33,488 bases of DNA from Methylococcaceae bacterium (lineage in GTDB: Bacteria > Pseudomonadota > Gammaproteobacteria > Methylococcales > Methylomonadaceae): contig JAGXGJ010000145.1 in the NCBI GenBank assembly GCA_024636875.1, forward strand, positions 1 through 33,488, written 5' to 3'. The notes under the pieces were generated by a model. That model worked only from the letters and a program-made list of their open reading frames with translations. It was not told the DNA's origin and searched no databases. Below are positions 20,053-28,715 of this stretch, piece by piece. The translations under genes and the position numbers were made by a program. The stretch's first letter is position 1. Every line of letters starts with the position of its first letter.

Positions 20053-20763
20053 ATGCAGATTAAAAACATGTCTACTGCCAGGAAGTTATCGATGATTTTG
20101 GCGATTGCCTGCGTCATATTGGTAATTGGCCATGAACTGGGACTGTATCTTCCTGATCTGGAATTATGGATTCAGAAGCTGGGCGCTTTCGCTCCGCTCG
20201 GTTTCATTGCGTTATTTGTCGTTCTGACACCCGTTTTTATATCAGTCGATGCCCTGTGTTTTGCAGCAGGTTTATTATTTTCAATTGGCGCTGCCGAATT
20301 TTATATTACCCTTGCAACTTATCTGGCAGCGGCGCTTATTTTTTTTCTGGGGCGTTATCTATTCAAGGATAGAGTCAACACTTTTATTGCCAAACATAAG
20401 CAGTTAGCCGCTCTGGATGCTGCGCTTAACAGTCATTCATTCAAGCTGATGTTTTTATTACGCCTGACGCCTTTGCCATTTGCATTGCTCAGCTATGCCT
20501 TAGCTGTCACGCAAGTCCGGTTCTGGCCTTATCTGTGTGCAACCAGCGGTATCTTGATTTACAATGGCAGTCTGGTCTACATCGGCTATACCACTAAACA
20601 TCTGGCCGGTCTGGTCAGCGGATCAACGAAGCAGAGCAGTGTTTCTTATCCCCTGTTAGTATTTGGTTTACTGATTGCGTTATGTATATTGATCTATGTG
20701 GCAAAATTAGCGGGTGATACGGTAAAACGGATGAATTTAGAAAATGCCGGACGAAATAATTAG
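20053..20763 (+). CDS. TVP38/TMEM64 (VTT-domain, DedA-like) membrane protein
   Basis: The 236-residue protein has about five to six hydrophobic segments. The VTT/DedA-type core is visible as DALCFAAGLLFSIGAAEFYI leading into ATYLAAALIFFLGRYLF, and the conserved re-entrant region reads LRLTPLPFALLSYALAVTQ. Related proteins have been linked to lipid scrambling or undecaprenyl-phosphate recycling and membrane homeostasis; the role here is unproven. The ATG is preceded by AAGGAG nine bases upstream. It shares strand with the HdeD-type gene and converges on nudE. Confidence 0.87.
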   Translation: MQIKNMSTARKLSMILAIACVILVIGHELGLYLPDLELWIQKLGAFAPLGFIALFVVLTPVFISVDALCFAAGLLFSIGAAEFYITLATYLAAALIFFLGRYLFKDRVNTFIAKHKQLAALDAALNSHSFKLMFLLRLTPLPFALLSYALAVTQVRFWPYLCATSGILIYNGSLVYIGYTTKHLAGLVSGSTKQSSVSYPLLVFGLLIALCILIYVAKLAGDTVKRMNLENAGRNN

Positions 20764-20890
20764 GTGTGGCCGCATCCCCTTTCATGAGCGGCTTTTTGGA
20801 TTATTATCAGGCGGCTTGGCGGAAGAATATACCCGGGCTTACAGGCTATGATACAACTATTCAGAAGCAATATCAGGCACAGTCATCTTT

Positions 20891-21445
20891 TCAAAAAGGT
20901 TGCGCTTTAAAATATTCCAGCGTCATAAACAACGCCGCAATTGAGCGTGCTTCGGTGCATTCGCCGGAAGCCAATAATTCATTGATATTGCTTAGTTTCC
21001 AGGGAATAACATCAAGCGCTTCCGGCTCATCACCGGGTAATTTTTCAGCATATAAATCCTGAGCGATAATAATCTCTGTGGTATGTTCAAGATAGGACGG
21101 CGCGATGGAAAAAGAGCTTAAATGATGGAGTTTTCTGGCGCCAAAGCCGACTTCTTCTTTAAGTTCTCTGTTGGCGGCATCGAGAAAAGATTCATTCGCA
21201 TCGATTTTACCTTTGGGCAAGCCTACTTCATAACGGTGTACGCCAGCGGAATATTCCCTGATCAGCAAAACGGTCTCGATATCCAGCATCGGCACAATCA
21301 GAACTGCACCGCCGGTTGCACCTCGTGCCAGACGCTCGTAGTTGCGCTGTTCACCGTTGCTAAATTGTATATCCAGCGATTCAATGCGGAATAACCGGCT
21401 GGTAGCGATGGTTGTTTTGTTAAGGATGGTGGGTGTATCAGCCAT
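20891..21445 (-). CDS. nudE: ADP compounds hydrolase NudE (Nudix)
   Basis: NudE hydrolyses ADP-ribose, NADH, Ap3A and similar compounds, removing toxic or signalling nucleotides. The 184-residue protein has the complete Nudix box at about residues 78-100 (GKIDANESFLDAANRELKEE, then VG), with the catalytic REL.EE glutamates, and a family-typical N-terminus (YERLARGATGGAVLIVPML). It is divergent from the yrfG-type gene across 44 bases. This pairing is also found in other gammaproteobacteria and supports the assignment. Confidence 0.9.
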   Translation of the reverse strand: MADTPTILNKTTIATSRLFRIESLDIQFSNGEQRNYERLARGATGGAVLIVPMLDIETVLLIREYSAGVHRYEVGLPKGKIDANESFLDAANRELKEEVGFGARKLHHLSSFSIAPSYLEHTTEIIIAQDLYAEKLPGDEPEALDVIPWKLSNINELLASGECTEARSIAALFMTLEYFKAQPF

Positions 21446-21489
21446 TGTGCTATTTTATTAGTAAATTTGAGCAACTATAACGCACTCTT

Positions 21490-22146
21490 ATGATTAATTG
21501 GAAAGAAATTGACACTGTTTTACTGGACATGGATGGAACATTACTGGATTTGAATTTTGACAATCATTTCTGGAAGGAATTTGTACCGCTGAAATTTGCA
21601 GAACAACAAGGCTTATCAACCACTACTGCAAAACAACAGCTGGAACCGCGCTTTAAAAGCATGGAAGGCAAGCTGGAGTGGTATTGTCTCGATTACTGGA
21701 GCGAGGTTTTACAACTGGACATTGCCGGTTTGAAAGCAGAACTGTCCGGCTTGATTGCGGTGTTACCGCACGTCACAGAATTTCTGGAAAAACTTCAGCA
21801 ATCCTCGCTAAAAGTTCTGTTAGTTACCAATGCACACCGTGATAGTTTGGCGCTGAAAATGGAAAAAACCTGTTTGCAGCCGTTTTTCGACGGCATTATC
21901 AGCTCTCATGATTTGGGACTTCCTAAAGAGCACGCTGTTTTTTGGGACTTATTGCAGCAACAACAGCCGTTTGATAAACAGAAAACGTTGTTGATTGATG
22001 ACAATCTGAAGGTATTGAATTCGGCCAGACTGTTTGGCATAGTCCACTTGATTTCCGTGAGCAAACCCGATAGCAAACAGCCTAAAAAAAACGTCAGCGA
22101 TTTTCCCGCTATTGAGGATTTTCGGGAGCTTATGATAGGCTTGTAG
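21490..22146 (+). CDS. yrfG: GMP/IMP nucleotidase, HAD family (YrfG)
   Basis: The 218-residue protein is a haloacid-dehalogenase phosphatase. Motif I is TVLLDMDGTLLDL with the nucleophilic and acid/base aspartates, motif II is LLVTNAHRDSL, motif III includes LGLPKEHAVF with the lysine, and motif IV is LLIDDN. The cap region begins DNHFWKEFVPLKFAEQQGL, as in YrfG, which dephosphorylates GMP and IMP. Its position next to nudE agrees with this. The 3' end overlaps the convergent rhlB-type gene by 17 bases. Confidence 0.9.
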   Translation: MINWKEIDTVLLDMDGTLLDLNFDNHFWKEFVPLKFAEQQGLSTTTAKQQLEPRFKSMEGKLEWYCLDYWSEVLQLDIAGLKAELSGLIAVLPHVTEFLEKLQQSSLKVLLVTNAHRDSLALKMEKTCLQPFFDGIISSHDLGLPKEHAVFWDLLQQQQPFDKQKTLLIDDNLKVLNSARLFGIVHLISVSKPDSKQPKKNVSDFPAIEDFRELMIGL

Positions 22147-23488
22147 GTTTCCGGCTTCTGTCCTGATTAAGACGCCTGCCTTTATAGTCAGCTTTGGGTT
22201 TTGACGGCTTTTTTTCCGGTGTTATAACATCTGCTAAAAGATCGGCAGTAATTGCTTTAACAGGGATTTTTTGACCAATATAGTCTTCAATATCCGGCAT
22301 GGAATACGCGTACTGTTCACAGATAAAACTGATTGCCTCGCCGCTGGCGCCAAAACGCGCGGTACGGCCAATTCTATGGACATAATCCTCCACATCCTGC
22401 GGCAAATCATAATTGATAACATGCGAGACGTCAGGAATATGAAGACCTCTGGCGGCAACATCGGTGGCAATCAACAGGGTGGTCCTGTTTTCCTTAAAAT
22501 CATTTAACAAGCGCTGGCGTTTATCTTGCGGCACATCGCCGCTGAGCGCGGCAGTTTTATAGCCGTTGATGTTAAGTGTGTCATCCAGTTGTTCAGCACA
22601 GCGTTTGGTATTTACAAAAATAATGCTGCGTTGCGGTTGATAGTGCCTCAACAATCCGATCAATAAGGGTATTTTTTGCTCGTTAGCCGGACAATACGCG
22701 CTTTGATGTATCGCTTTAGAGGTAACTTCTTCAGTTTCGATGCGAATCAGCTCAGGATTATTCATGTGCTCGTAAGCCAGTTCCGTCACCTTATAGGATA
22801 ACGTCGCTGAAAACAGCATATTCAAACGCAGATCCGGCGCCGGCATACGCCGTAATAAATAGCGTATATCTTTTATAAAGCCCAAGTCAAACATACGGTC
22901 GGCTTCATCCATTACTGTGACCTGCACGTGGTCAAGAGTAAAAGCGTTTTGTCGATAGAAATCAATAACCCGGCCCGGTGTGCCAATGATAATATCAATA
23001 TTGGACTTTATAGTATCCAGTTGTTTTTGATAGTCAGTGCCACCGTATATCAGCGCGAATTTCAAATCAAGATGCTTGCCCAACTGTAAGGCATCTTTAT
23101 GAATTTGAATCGCTAATTCACGTGTCGGCGCAAGAATGACGGCTCTGGGATTTTTAATCTGCTCACTTTCGGCAACCGCTCCCTGCGTTGCTCTCGATCG
23201 CTGTTCCAGACGCGATTCTACCTCCCCCCTCCTTGGGGTCGTACCTCCTGCATCTTTGCAGTCGTCATCATTGATCAAGTGCTGAAAAGTAGCCAGCAAA
23301 AAGGCGGCCGTCTTCCCCGTCCCTGTTTGCGCCTGCCCGGCAAGATCTTTGCCCCGCAGCAATAAGGGCAAAGCCTTATCCTGAATCGGCGTGCAATGAT
23401 TAAAACCTGCATCGTTTAATCCATACAGGATAGATTCAGACAATTCAAGATTACTGAAGCGAGTTTCTGTTAAATGGGTATTATTCAT
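22130..23488 (-). CDS. rhlB: RhlB-type DEAD-box RNA helicase with an unusual insertion
   Basis: The 452-residue ATP-dependent RNA helicase carries the full motif set: CTPIQDKALP (Q motif), AQTGTGKTAAF (I), LAPTRELA (Ia), GTPGRVID (Ib), VMDEADRMFDLGF (II), FSATL (III), IIFVNTKRCAEQ (IV), TDVAARGLHIPDV (V) and HRIGRTARFGA (VI). In other species RhlB unwinds RNA for the degradosome. The adjacent trxA and rho match the order in other gammaproteobacteria and support the name. The basic C-terminus (KKPSKPKADYKGRR) fits RNA binding. An extra stretch of about 33 residues lies between motifs I and Ia (see 23165-23265). The start at ATG 23488 gives the family N-terminus; an upstream in-frame TTG at 23515 is less likely. 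Neither has a clear Shine-Dalgarno sequence. Confidence 0.92.
   Translation of the reverse strand: MNNTHLTETRFSNLELSESILYGLNDAGFNHCTPIQDKALPLLLRGKDLAGQAQTGTGKTAAFLLATFQHLINDDDCKDAGGTTPRRGEVESRLEQRSRATQGAVAESEQIKNPRAVILAPTRELAIQIHKDALQLGKHLDLKFALIYGGTDYQKQLDTIKSNIDIIIGTPGRVIDFYRQNAFTLDHVQVTVMDEADRMFDLGFIKDIRYLLRRMPAPDLRLNMLFSATLSYKVTELAYEHMNNPELIRIETEEVTSKAIHQSAYCPANEQKIPLLIGLLRHYQPQRSIIFVNTKRCAEQLDDTLNINGYKTAALSGDVPQDKRQRLLNDFKENRTTLLIATDVAARGLHIPDVSHVINYDLPQDVEDYVHRIGRTARFGASGEAISFICEQYAYSMPDIEDYIGQKIPVKAITADLLADVITPEKKPSKPKADYKGRRLNQDRSRKPTSLS
23165..23265 (-). repeat. Probable in-frame insertion element inside rhlB
   Basis: Between helicase motifs I and Ia, relatives have a short linker. 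Here the linker contains about 33 additional residues running from near CKDAGGTTPRR to GAVAESEQ, with a charged, low-similarity composition. The coding strand of this stretch is G-rich (for example CCAAGGAGGGGGGAGG) and includes small inverted repeats such as GCAAC and GTTGC about 10 bases apart, unlike the flanking helicase codons. It looks like a short repeat that inserted without breaking the frame. Boundaries are approximate and no second copy is seen in this window. Confidence 0.5.
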
Positions 23489-23530
23489 AGCGCTATAGCA
23501 TAACGTAAAAATCAAATTGGTTAAAATTGA

Positions 23531-23559
23531 TTGACTAGATGCCCTATCCCTCCTATAGT
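23531..23559 (+). promoter_or_regulatory. Sigma-70-type promoter of trxA
   Basis: TTGACT (23531-23536) and TATAGT (23554-23559) are separated by exactly 17 bases. Each matches the housekeeping consensus at five of six positions. The predicted start of transcription would lie about 20 bases before the trxA GTG. It is in the divergent gap between rhlB and trxA. Confidence 0.75.
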
Positions 23560-23588
23560 CTTAATTTTTTAATTCCTGGAGAAATAGT

Positions 23589-23915
23589 GTGAGCGATTCA
23601 GTCCTTCATATAAGTGATAGTGAATTTAATGAAACTGTTATTAACTCTAAAGGTCCAGTGCTGGTTGACTATTGGGCTGAATGGTGCGGACCCTGCAAAA
23701 TGATTGCACCGGTTCTGGATGCTATTGCCGAAGAGTATGCGGGTAAATTGACCGTCGTTAAAATAAACATAGATGAAAATCCGCAAACGCCTCAAAACTA
23801 TGGTGTACGCGGCATTCCAACGCTGATGCTATTTAAGAATGGCGAAGTGGAAGCTACTAAAGTGGGCGCATTGACAAAATCAGAACTTGCCAGGTTTATT
23901 GATAACAACCTATAA
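23589..23915 (+). CDS. trxA: Thioredoxin 1
   Basis: This is the cytoplasmic protein-disulfide reductase. The 108-residue protein is of standard length with the active site WCGPCK at about residues 31-36, the conserved buried aspartate in [31 protein letters not shown] with the cis-proline, and the C-terminal helix. Translation starts at GTG 23589, eight bases after CTGGAG. A good promoter lies just upstream. It lies divergent from rhlB and 186 bases before rho, the usual order in gammaproteobacteria. Confidence 0.97.
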   Translation: MSDSVLHISDSEFNETVINSKGPVLVDYWAEWCGPCKMIAPVLDAIAEEYAGKLTVVKINIDENPQTPQNYGVRGIPTLMLFKNGEVEATKVGALTKSELARFIDNNL

Positions 23916-23919
23916 ACTT

Positions 23920-23963
23920 GTACTCCCTCGGACCTGTCATAAAAGTTGGACGGGTCTGAGTAC
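23920..23963 (+). terminator. Hairpin after trxA
   Basis: GTACTCCCTCGGACCTGTC (23920-23938) can pair with GACGGGTCTGAGTAC (23949-23963), with a few unpaired bases, starting four bases after the trxA stop. It has no U-run, so it may stabilise the trxA transcript end or partly separate trxA from rho rather than act as a strong terminator. Confidence 0.5.
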
Positions 23964-23986
23964 TTGAGTTATACTTATCTTGTGCG

Positions 23987-24139
23987 ATGGTCGTGCGCAC
24001 TCAATCCTATCTTCCGATAAACTACACCCCTAGAATTCTAAATCCTATCCAGGTCGTTAAGGTATTACGCCCTAACTACTTATCTTCGAGTTGCCTTTTT
24101 TATGAATCTTACCGAGTTAAAACTAAAACAAATCAGTGA
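23987..24139 (+). CDS. Possible leader ORF (50 aa) overlapping the rho start
   Basis: An ATG at 23987 opens a 50-codon frame ([15 protein letters not shown] at its start) that runs through the rho leader and ends 38 bases inside rho in another frame. In Escherichia coli a short leader peptide, rhoL, precedes rho. The bases CACTCAATCC here seem to recall that leader, from memory only. No Shine-Dalgarno sequence is obvious. The frame may be an accident of C-rich, G-poor DNA. Confidence 0.2.
   Translation: MVVRTQSYLPINYTPRILNPIQVVKVLRPNYLSSSCLFYESYRVKTKTNQ
24001..24100 (+). promoter_or_regulatory. C-rich, G-poor rho leader (rut-like)
   Basis: The first 60 bases (24001-24060) contain 18 C and 5 G, with many TC, CC and AC pairs, a composition typical of Rho utilisation sites. 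Rho is known to limit its own expression by terminating in its leader in E. coli, so this is a plausible autoregulatory site. This is inference from composition and location. Confidence 0.45.
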
Positions 24140-25358
24140 AGTTATTGAAATCGCCGAGTCCCTTGGGCTTGAAAACGTTGCCAGATCGCGTAAGCAGGAT
24201 TTGATTTTTGCCATCCTGAAAAAACAGGCAAAAGCCGGTGACGATATTTCTGGTGATGGCGTTCTGGAAATTTTACAAGATGGTTTTGGTTTTTTGCGAA
24301 CACCAGGCTGCTCTTATTTGGCGGGTCCTGACGATATTTATGTGTCACCGAGTCAAATCAGACGGTTTTCTTTAAAAACCGGCGATACGATCAGCGGCAA
24401 GATCAGGCCGCCCAAAGACAACGAACGCTATTTTGCAATGCTCAAGGTTGATCAGATCAATTTTGAACCCCCGGAAAATACCAAAAATAAAATTACCTTC
24501 TCAAATCTGACCCCCCTGTTTGCCAAACAACGGCTTGTTCTTGAACAAGGCAATGGCACCAGCGAAGATTTAACAGGAAGAATCATAGATTTAATCGCCC
24601 CCATCGGCAAAGGCCAGCGAGGCCTGATCGTATCACCGCCAAAAGCAGGTAAAACCATGATACTGCAAAGTTTGGCGCAGGCTATCGCCGATAAGAATCC
24701 TGAGTGCTACCTGATTGTGCTGTTAATCGATGAACGTCCCGAAGAAGTAACCGAAATGGAGCGCTGCGTACGCGGTGAAGTGATTTCCAGCACCTTCGAT
24801 GAACCCGCGACCCGGCATGTACAGGTTGCAGAAATGGTAATCGAAAAGGCGCGCCGCCTGGTCGAACATAAACACGACGTGGTGATATTGTTAGACTCGA
24901 TTACCCGGCTGGCCAGAGCTTATAATACCGTCGTGCCTTCTTCAGGCAAAATATTAACGGGCGGGGTTGATGCCAATGCCCTGGAAAAACCGAAGCGTTT
25001 CTTCGGCGCGGCCCGGAATATTGAAGAAGGCGGCAGCTTGACCATTATAGCCACCGCTTTGGTTGACACCGGCTCAAGAATGGACGAAGTCATCTATGAG
25101 GAATTCAAAGGTACCGGCAACATGGAATTGCATCTGGATAGAAAGATTGCTGAAAAACGGATTTACCCTGCGATCAATATCAACCGCTCCGGCACCCGCA
25201 GGGAAGAATATCTGGTTGATCCTGAAACCTTGCAAAAAACCTGGATCTTGCGCAAAATCCTGCAACCCATGGATGAAACAGCCGCTTCTGAATTCCTGAT
25301 TGGCAAACTTAAAGACTTCAAAACCAATGCTGAATTTTTTGATTCCATGAAGCGTTAG
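24102..25358 (+). CDS. rho: Transcription termination factor Rho
   Basis: Rho is a hexameric RNA helicase that terminates transcription. The 418-residue protein is of normal proteobacterial length. The N-terminal domain begins [20 protein letters not shown], the cold-shock-like RNA-binding domain includes [19 protein letters not shown], and the ATPase domain has the P-loop SPPKAGKT near residue 180. It also has [15 protein letters not shown], Walker [16 protein letters not shown], the Q-loop region [15 protein letters not shown], and the R-loop/arginine-finger segment [11 protein letters not shown]. The bicyclomycin-pocket region looks ordinary. It follows trxA after a 186-base leader that appears regulatory. 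Confidence 0.98.
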   Translation: MNLTELKLKQISEVIEIAESLGLENVARSRKQDLIFAILKKQAKAGDDISGDGVLEILQDGFGFLRTPGCSYLAGPDDIYVSPSQIRRFSLKTGDTISGKIRPPKDNERYFAMLKVDQINFEPPENTKNKITFSNLTPLFAKQRLVLEQGNGTSEDLTGRIIDLIAPIGKGQRGLIVSPPKAGKTMILQSLAQAIADKNPECYLIVLLIDERPEEVTEMERCVRGEVISSTFDEPATRHVQVAEMVIEKARRLVEHKHDVVILLDSITRLARAYNTVVPSSGKILTGGVDANALEKPKRFFGAARNIEEGGSLTIIATALVDTGSRMDEVIYEEFKGTGNMELHLDRKIAEKRIYPAININRSGTRREEYLVDPETLQKTWILRKILQPMDETAASEFLIGKLKDFKTNAEFFDSMKR

Positions 25359-25559
25359 AAATGTAGAAGATTTCCACACAAGCTTAATTATCAACTTTTT
25401 CATCACGATTCAGACGGAAATACAGAAAAAACGATTGTCTTGAAAACAATCTCCATTTAACTCGACAGATAAGTTGCAGATCAATGCTTATGCCCTGATT
25501 TTCTGTGAACTCTGTGCATCTGTGGCGTGAAAATGTTGTTTCCAGGTTCAGCGATTAAC

Positions 25560-25589
25560 ATGAAAAGCATTATAATAATGCCTTTTCAT
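25560..25589 (+). terminator. Hairpin downstream of rho
   Basis: ATGAAAAGCATTA and TAATGCCTTTTCAT pair around a short loop, with one extra base, making a long AT-rich stem about 200 bases after the rho stop. A CTTTT stretch lies within the right arm. It could terminate the rho transcript. Confidence 0.45.
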
Positions 25590-25613
25590 TTCTTGCAAAG
25601 CCGCATGATAAAC

Positions 25614-25639
25614 CATCCCGGACCAGGCATTCCGGGATG
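25614..25639. repeat. Stem-loop CATCCCGGA / TCCGGGATG
   Basis: Two perfect 9-base arms (25614-25622 and 25631-25639) flank an 8-base loop. The style, CATCCCGG with GGAATGCCAG-like flanks, resembles dispersed intergenic repeat hairpins. No function is assigned. Confidence 0.55.
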
Positions 25640-25776
25640 CCAGATTCTTCTGCCGTAGGCGAGTATCTGTTCATGCCTATTTCATGCTTTGGCATCATCT
25701 TCTACTGTTGATGAACAGGAACTTCAAACCTTTCCCTCAAACGCTTGCAAATTGAAAACTGCGCACACTCCCAGAG

Positions 25777-25813
25777 CTTGTCAAGATAATAACTCCAAGC
25801 TGATCTCGACAAG
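25777..25813. promoter_or_regulatory. Dyad symmetry, possible activator site upstream of glgP
   Basis: CTTGTCAAGAT (25777-25787) and ATCTCGACAAG (25803-25813) are inverted copies with one mismatch, separated by 15 bases. The dyad lies about 250 bases before the sigma-54-like site. It might bind a dimeric regulator; this is inference only. Confidence 0.3.
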
Positions 25814-26056
25814 TAATCCGGGCGCTTGATTTTTTTGAAAAGGCAAACAGCACTTCCTTTTCCTGCAAAACCGGACCTTCCTGATTACTGCCAACATTGT
25901 CCATGTATGCCTCATTTGCACCAATTAAAGCGAATCACGCCCTAGCATAGTGCGCGCTACGGTCCAAACTCCTTTTTTATGCTCCTGCTTTAAAACGGGC
26001 TACCTTGCATGCGGACGTTGCTAATGGTTGAAGATGCGCATAGTCATTGGAACATT

Positions 26057-26073
26057 CCGGCACATGAATTGCT
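26057..26073 (+). promoter_or_regulatory. Sigma-54-like promoter of glgP
   Basis: CCGGCACATGAATTGCT has GG at 26059-26060 and GC at 26071-26072, separated by exactly ten bases. It agrees with the sigma-54 consensus YTGGCACG-N4-TTGCW except at two positions. Transcription would start near 26084, about 30 bases before the glgP ATG. No competing sigma-70 pair was evident. Confidence 0.5.
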
Positions 26074-26113
26074 GGATAAATTTTAATGAATAACCAACGC
26101 CTTATAGTTTACT

Positions 26114-28642
26114 ATGAAAGAAAACATCAATACCAAGAAATTCAGCACTATTGATGAAGATGTCCATATTGGTCTCTCCAAAGAAGCGCTAAAAAGTGAC
26201 TTTCTGGATAATCTGTTTTATGCGCAGGGAAAATTTCCTGCATTGGCAACAAAACATGATTATTATCTGGCCTTGGCTTATACAGTGAGGGATCGTTTGC
26301 TGCACCGCTGGATCAGTACTGCGGAAACCTATACCCGCCAGCAGGACCGGACAGTTGCATATTTTTCGGCTGAGTTTTTGCTCGGACCCCATCTTGGCAA
26401 CAATTTACTCAACCTGGGGATTTCGGATCAGGTACGCCAGGCCATATCAGAGCTGGGGCTGATCTATGAGGAAGTATTGGGACAAGAAGTAGAACCGGGT
26501 CTTGGCAACGGCGGCCTGGGAAGGTTGGCAGCCTGTTTTCTGGATTCCATGGCAACACTGGAAATTCCTTCTCTGGGCTATGGCATCCGCTATGAATTTG
26601 GTATTTTTACCCAGGAAATCGTCGATGGCTGGCAGGAAGAAAAGACTGACAAATGGCTGCGTTATGAAAACCCCTGGGATATTCAACGGCCTGAATGGGC
26701 GGTTGAAGTCAAGCTGGGCGGACATACCGAAACCTATACAGATGCCAACGAAAATATGCGGGTACGCTGGATTCCCGGATGGACTATCGTGGGAACACCC
26801 TATGACACGCCTATTCTCGGTTACCACAACAATACCGCTAACACCCTGCGCTTATGGAAGGCTGAAGCAGCTGAATCGTTCGACCTGGAAATCTTCAATC
26901 GCGGTGATTACTATGGCGCCGTTCAGAAAAAACTGGTCTCGGAGAACGTCACCAAGATCCTTTACCCTAATGATGAACAAATTGAAGGCAAGGAATTACG
27001 TCTGCGGCAGCAGTATTTTTTCGTGTCCTGCTCTCTGCAGGACATGATACGCATTATGAATGTACAGAGCATTCCCTTGACGAATTTCCATGAAAAATTT
27101 ACCGTCCAGCTTAATGACACGCATCCTGCAGTTGCCATCGCTGAGCTGATGCGGTTATTTATCGACGAACATTTCATGAGTTGGGACACCGCCTGGTCGA
27201 TCACTGAAAAAACATTTGCCTACACTAATCATACCCTGCTACCGGAAGCGCTTGAACAGTGGCCGCTGAATCTTTTTGCGCGGATATTGCCCAGACATTT
27301 AGAGATTATTTTTGAAATTAACGCCCGTTTCCTGAATGAAGTCAGAATCCGCTTTCTCGGCGATACAGCACGTCTCGTTCGCTTATCGATAATCAATGAG
27401 TCAGGCGAGCGCTATATACGCATGGCGCATTTGGCCTGTGTCGGTAGTCACGCCATCAACGGAGTCGCAGCGCTGCACACCGACTTACTCAAACAAGAGG
27501 TGTTGGCGGATTTCCATACCTTGTGGCCAAATAAATTCAGCAACAAGACTAACGGTGTCACACCCAGGCGTTGGTTGGCGCTGAGCAACCCGCGTCTTAC
27601 CAAACTTATCTCAAAAAAAATAGGCGAAAGCTGGATAAACGAACTGAGCGAACTGAAGCGACTTGAACCTTACGCAGAAGAATCATCATTCCGTTCCGAC
27701 TGGCGATTTATTAAACGCTCCATCAAGGAGGATTTTGCTGCCTATTTGCGCCGCAGTACCGGCTATAAAATCGACCCACAGTCCTTATTCGAAGTTCAGG
27801 TCAAGCGTATCCACGAATACAAGCGTCAGCATTTGAGTGTATTACACATCATCGCCCTGTATCATCGTATCAAATCCGACCCGAACCGGGACATCGTTCC
27901 TCGCACTTTCATTTTTGGCGGCAAGGCGGCACCCGGCTATTATATGGCCAAGCTGATGATCAAACTTATCACATCTGTTGGTGAAGTGATAAACAAGGAT
28001 CCGGCAGTCCACGACTGCCTCAAGGTGGTCTTTCTACCCAATTTCAACGTCACCACCGGTCAAAAGTTATACCCCGCCGCGGAACTTTCGGAGCAAATTT
28101 CAACTGCAGGGAAAGAGGCGTCCGGTACCGGTAATATGAAGTTCTGCATGAATGGAGCGCTGACTATCGGTACCTTGGACGGCGCTAACGTCGAGATACG
28201 TGAAGAAGTAGGCGCAGAGAACTTCTTCCTGTTCGGTTTGACAGCAGGCGAAGTTCAGGCACTCAAAGCGCAGGGTTACAATCCGATGGATGTCTATCAT
28301 TCCAACCCCGAACTGAAAACAGTTATCGACCTGATTGCCGATGGCTATTTCTCGGGCGGGGACCGGCAACTGTTCCGGCCGCTGGTTAACACGCTGCTCC
28401 ACGGCGATCCTTACATGCTGCTGGCTGATTTCCAGTCCTTTGTTGATTGTCAAAGCCAGGTCAGCCTGGCTTACCTGAACAAGGAGCACTGGACGCGCAT
28501 GTCGATCCTGAATGTTGCGCGTAGCGGCAAGTTTTCCTCCGACCGGACTATAAAGGAATATTGTCAGGACATCTGGAATGTAAAGCCTGTCAAGATTGAC
28601 TTGTTGTCTCAAGACGAGGTGAAAAAAAGCATGCTGGTCTGA
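26114..28642 (+). CDS. glgP: Glycogen/starch/alpha-glucan phosphorylase
   Basis: This PLP-dependent enzyme releases glucose-1-phosphate from alpha-1,4-glucans. The 842-residue protein is full length for the family. Landmarks include VAYFSAEFLLGP near residue 80, VEPGLGNGGLGRLAACFLDS near 130, FTVQLNDTHPAVAIAEL, TNHTLLPEALEQWP, KTNGVTPRRWL, the VKRIHEYKRQ segment, and the cofactor motif ASGTGNMKFCMNGAL. The lysine in NMKF (about residue 676) would hold PLP. No other glycogen genes lie beside it, so it is not in a glg operon here. No clear Shine-Dalgarno sequence precedes the ATG, but a sigma-54-like promoter lies about 40 bases upstream. It converges on the SNF2 gene. Confidence 0.97.
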   Translation: MKENINTKKFSTIDEDVHIGLSKEALKSDFLDNLFYAQGKFPALATKHDYYLALAYTVRDRLLHRWISTAETYTRQQDRTVAYFSAEFLLGPHLGNNLLNLGISDQVRQAISELGLIYEEVLGQEVEPGLGNGGLGRLAACFLDSMATLEIPSLGYGIRYEFGIFTQEIVDGWQEEKTDKWLRYENPWDIQRPEWAVEVKLGGHTETYTDANENMRVRWIPGWTIVGTPYDTPILGYHNNTANTLRLWKAEAAESFDLEIFNRGDYYGAVQKKLVSENVTKILYPNDEQIEGKELRLRQQYFFVSCSLQDMIRIMNVQSIPLTNFHEKFTVQLNDTHPAVAIAELMRLFIDEHFMSWDTAWSITEKTFAYTNHTLLPEALEQWPLNLFARILPRHLEIIFEINARFLNEVRIRFLGDTARLVRLSIINESGERYIRMAHLACVGSHAINGVAALHTDLLKQEVLADFHTLWPNKFSNKTNGVTPRRWLALSNPRLTKLISKKIGESWINELSELKRLEPYAEESSFRSDWRFIKRSIKEDFAAYLRRSTGYKIDPQSLFEVQVKRIHEYKRQHLSVLHIIALYHRIKSDPNRDIVPRTFIFGGKAAPGYYMAKLMIKLITSVGEVINKDPAVHDCLKVVFLPNFNVTTGQKLYPAAELSEQISTAGKEASGTGNMKFCMNGALTIGTLDGANVEIREEVGAENFFLFGLTAGEVQALKAQGYNPMDVYHSNPELKTVIDLIADGYFSGGDRQLFRPLVNTLLHGDPYMLLADFQSFVDCQSQVSLAYLNKEHWTRMSILNVARSGKFSSDRTIKEYCQDIWNVKPVKIDLLSQDEVKKSMLV

Positions 28643-28715
28643 ACAGCCTGTTTAATAACCAAAAACTATCCTAATTAGCAAGAATTTTCAACCAATGCGC
28701 AATATCTCCAGACAA

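Larger units (their letters stand above)
25359..26113. other. 755-base intergenic region with hairpins and repeat fragments
   Basis: No ORF with recognisable content lies between rho and glgP. From left to right it holds a fragment CTGTGAACTCTGTGCATCTG near 25503-25522 that looks like part of a dispersed repeat, a hairpin after rho (25560-25589), a second hairpin (25614-25639), a dyad (25777-25813), and a sigma-54-like promoter just before glgP (26057-26073). The rest is featureless to me. Confidence 0.6.

Noticed and set aside
26502-27047. A 181-codon frame inside glgP on the same strand
   Set aside because: It is a shifted frame of glycogen phosphorylase with no independent start signal or recognisable domain.
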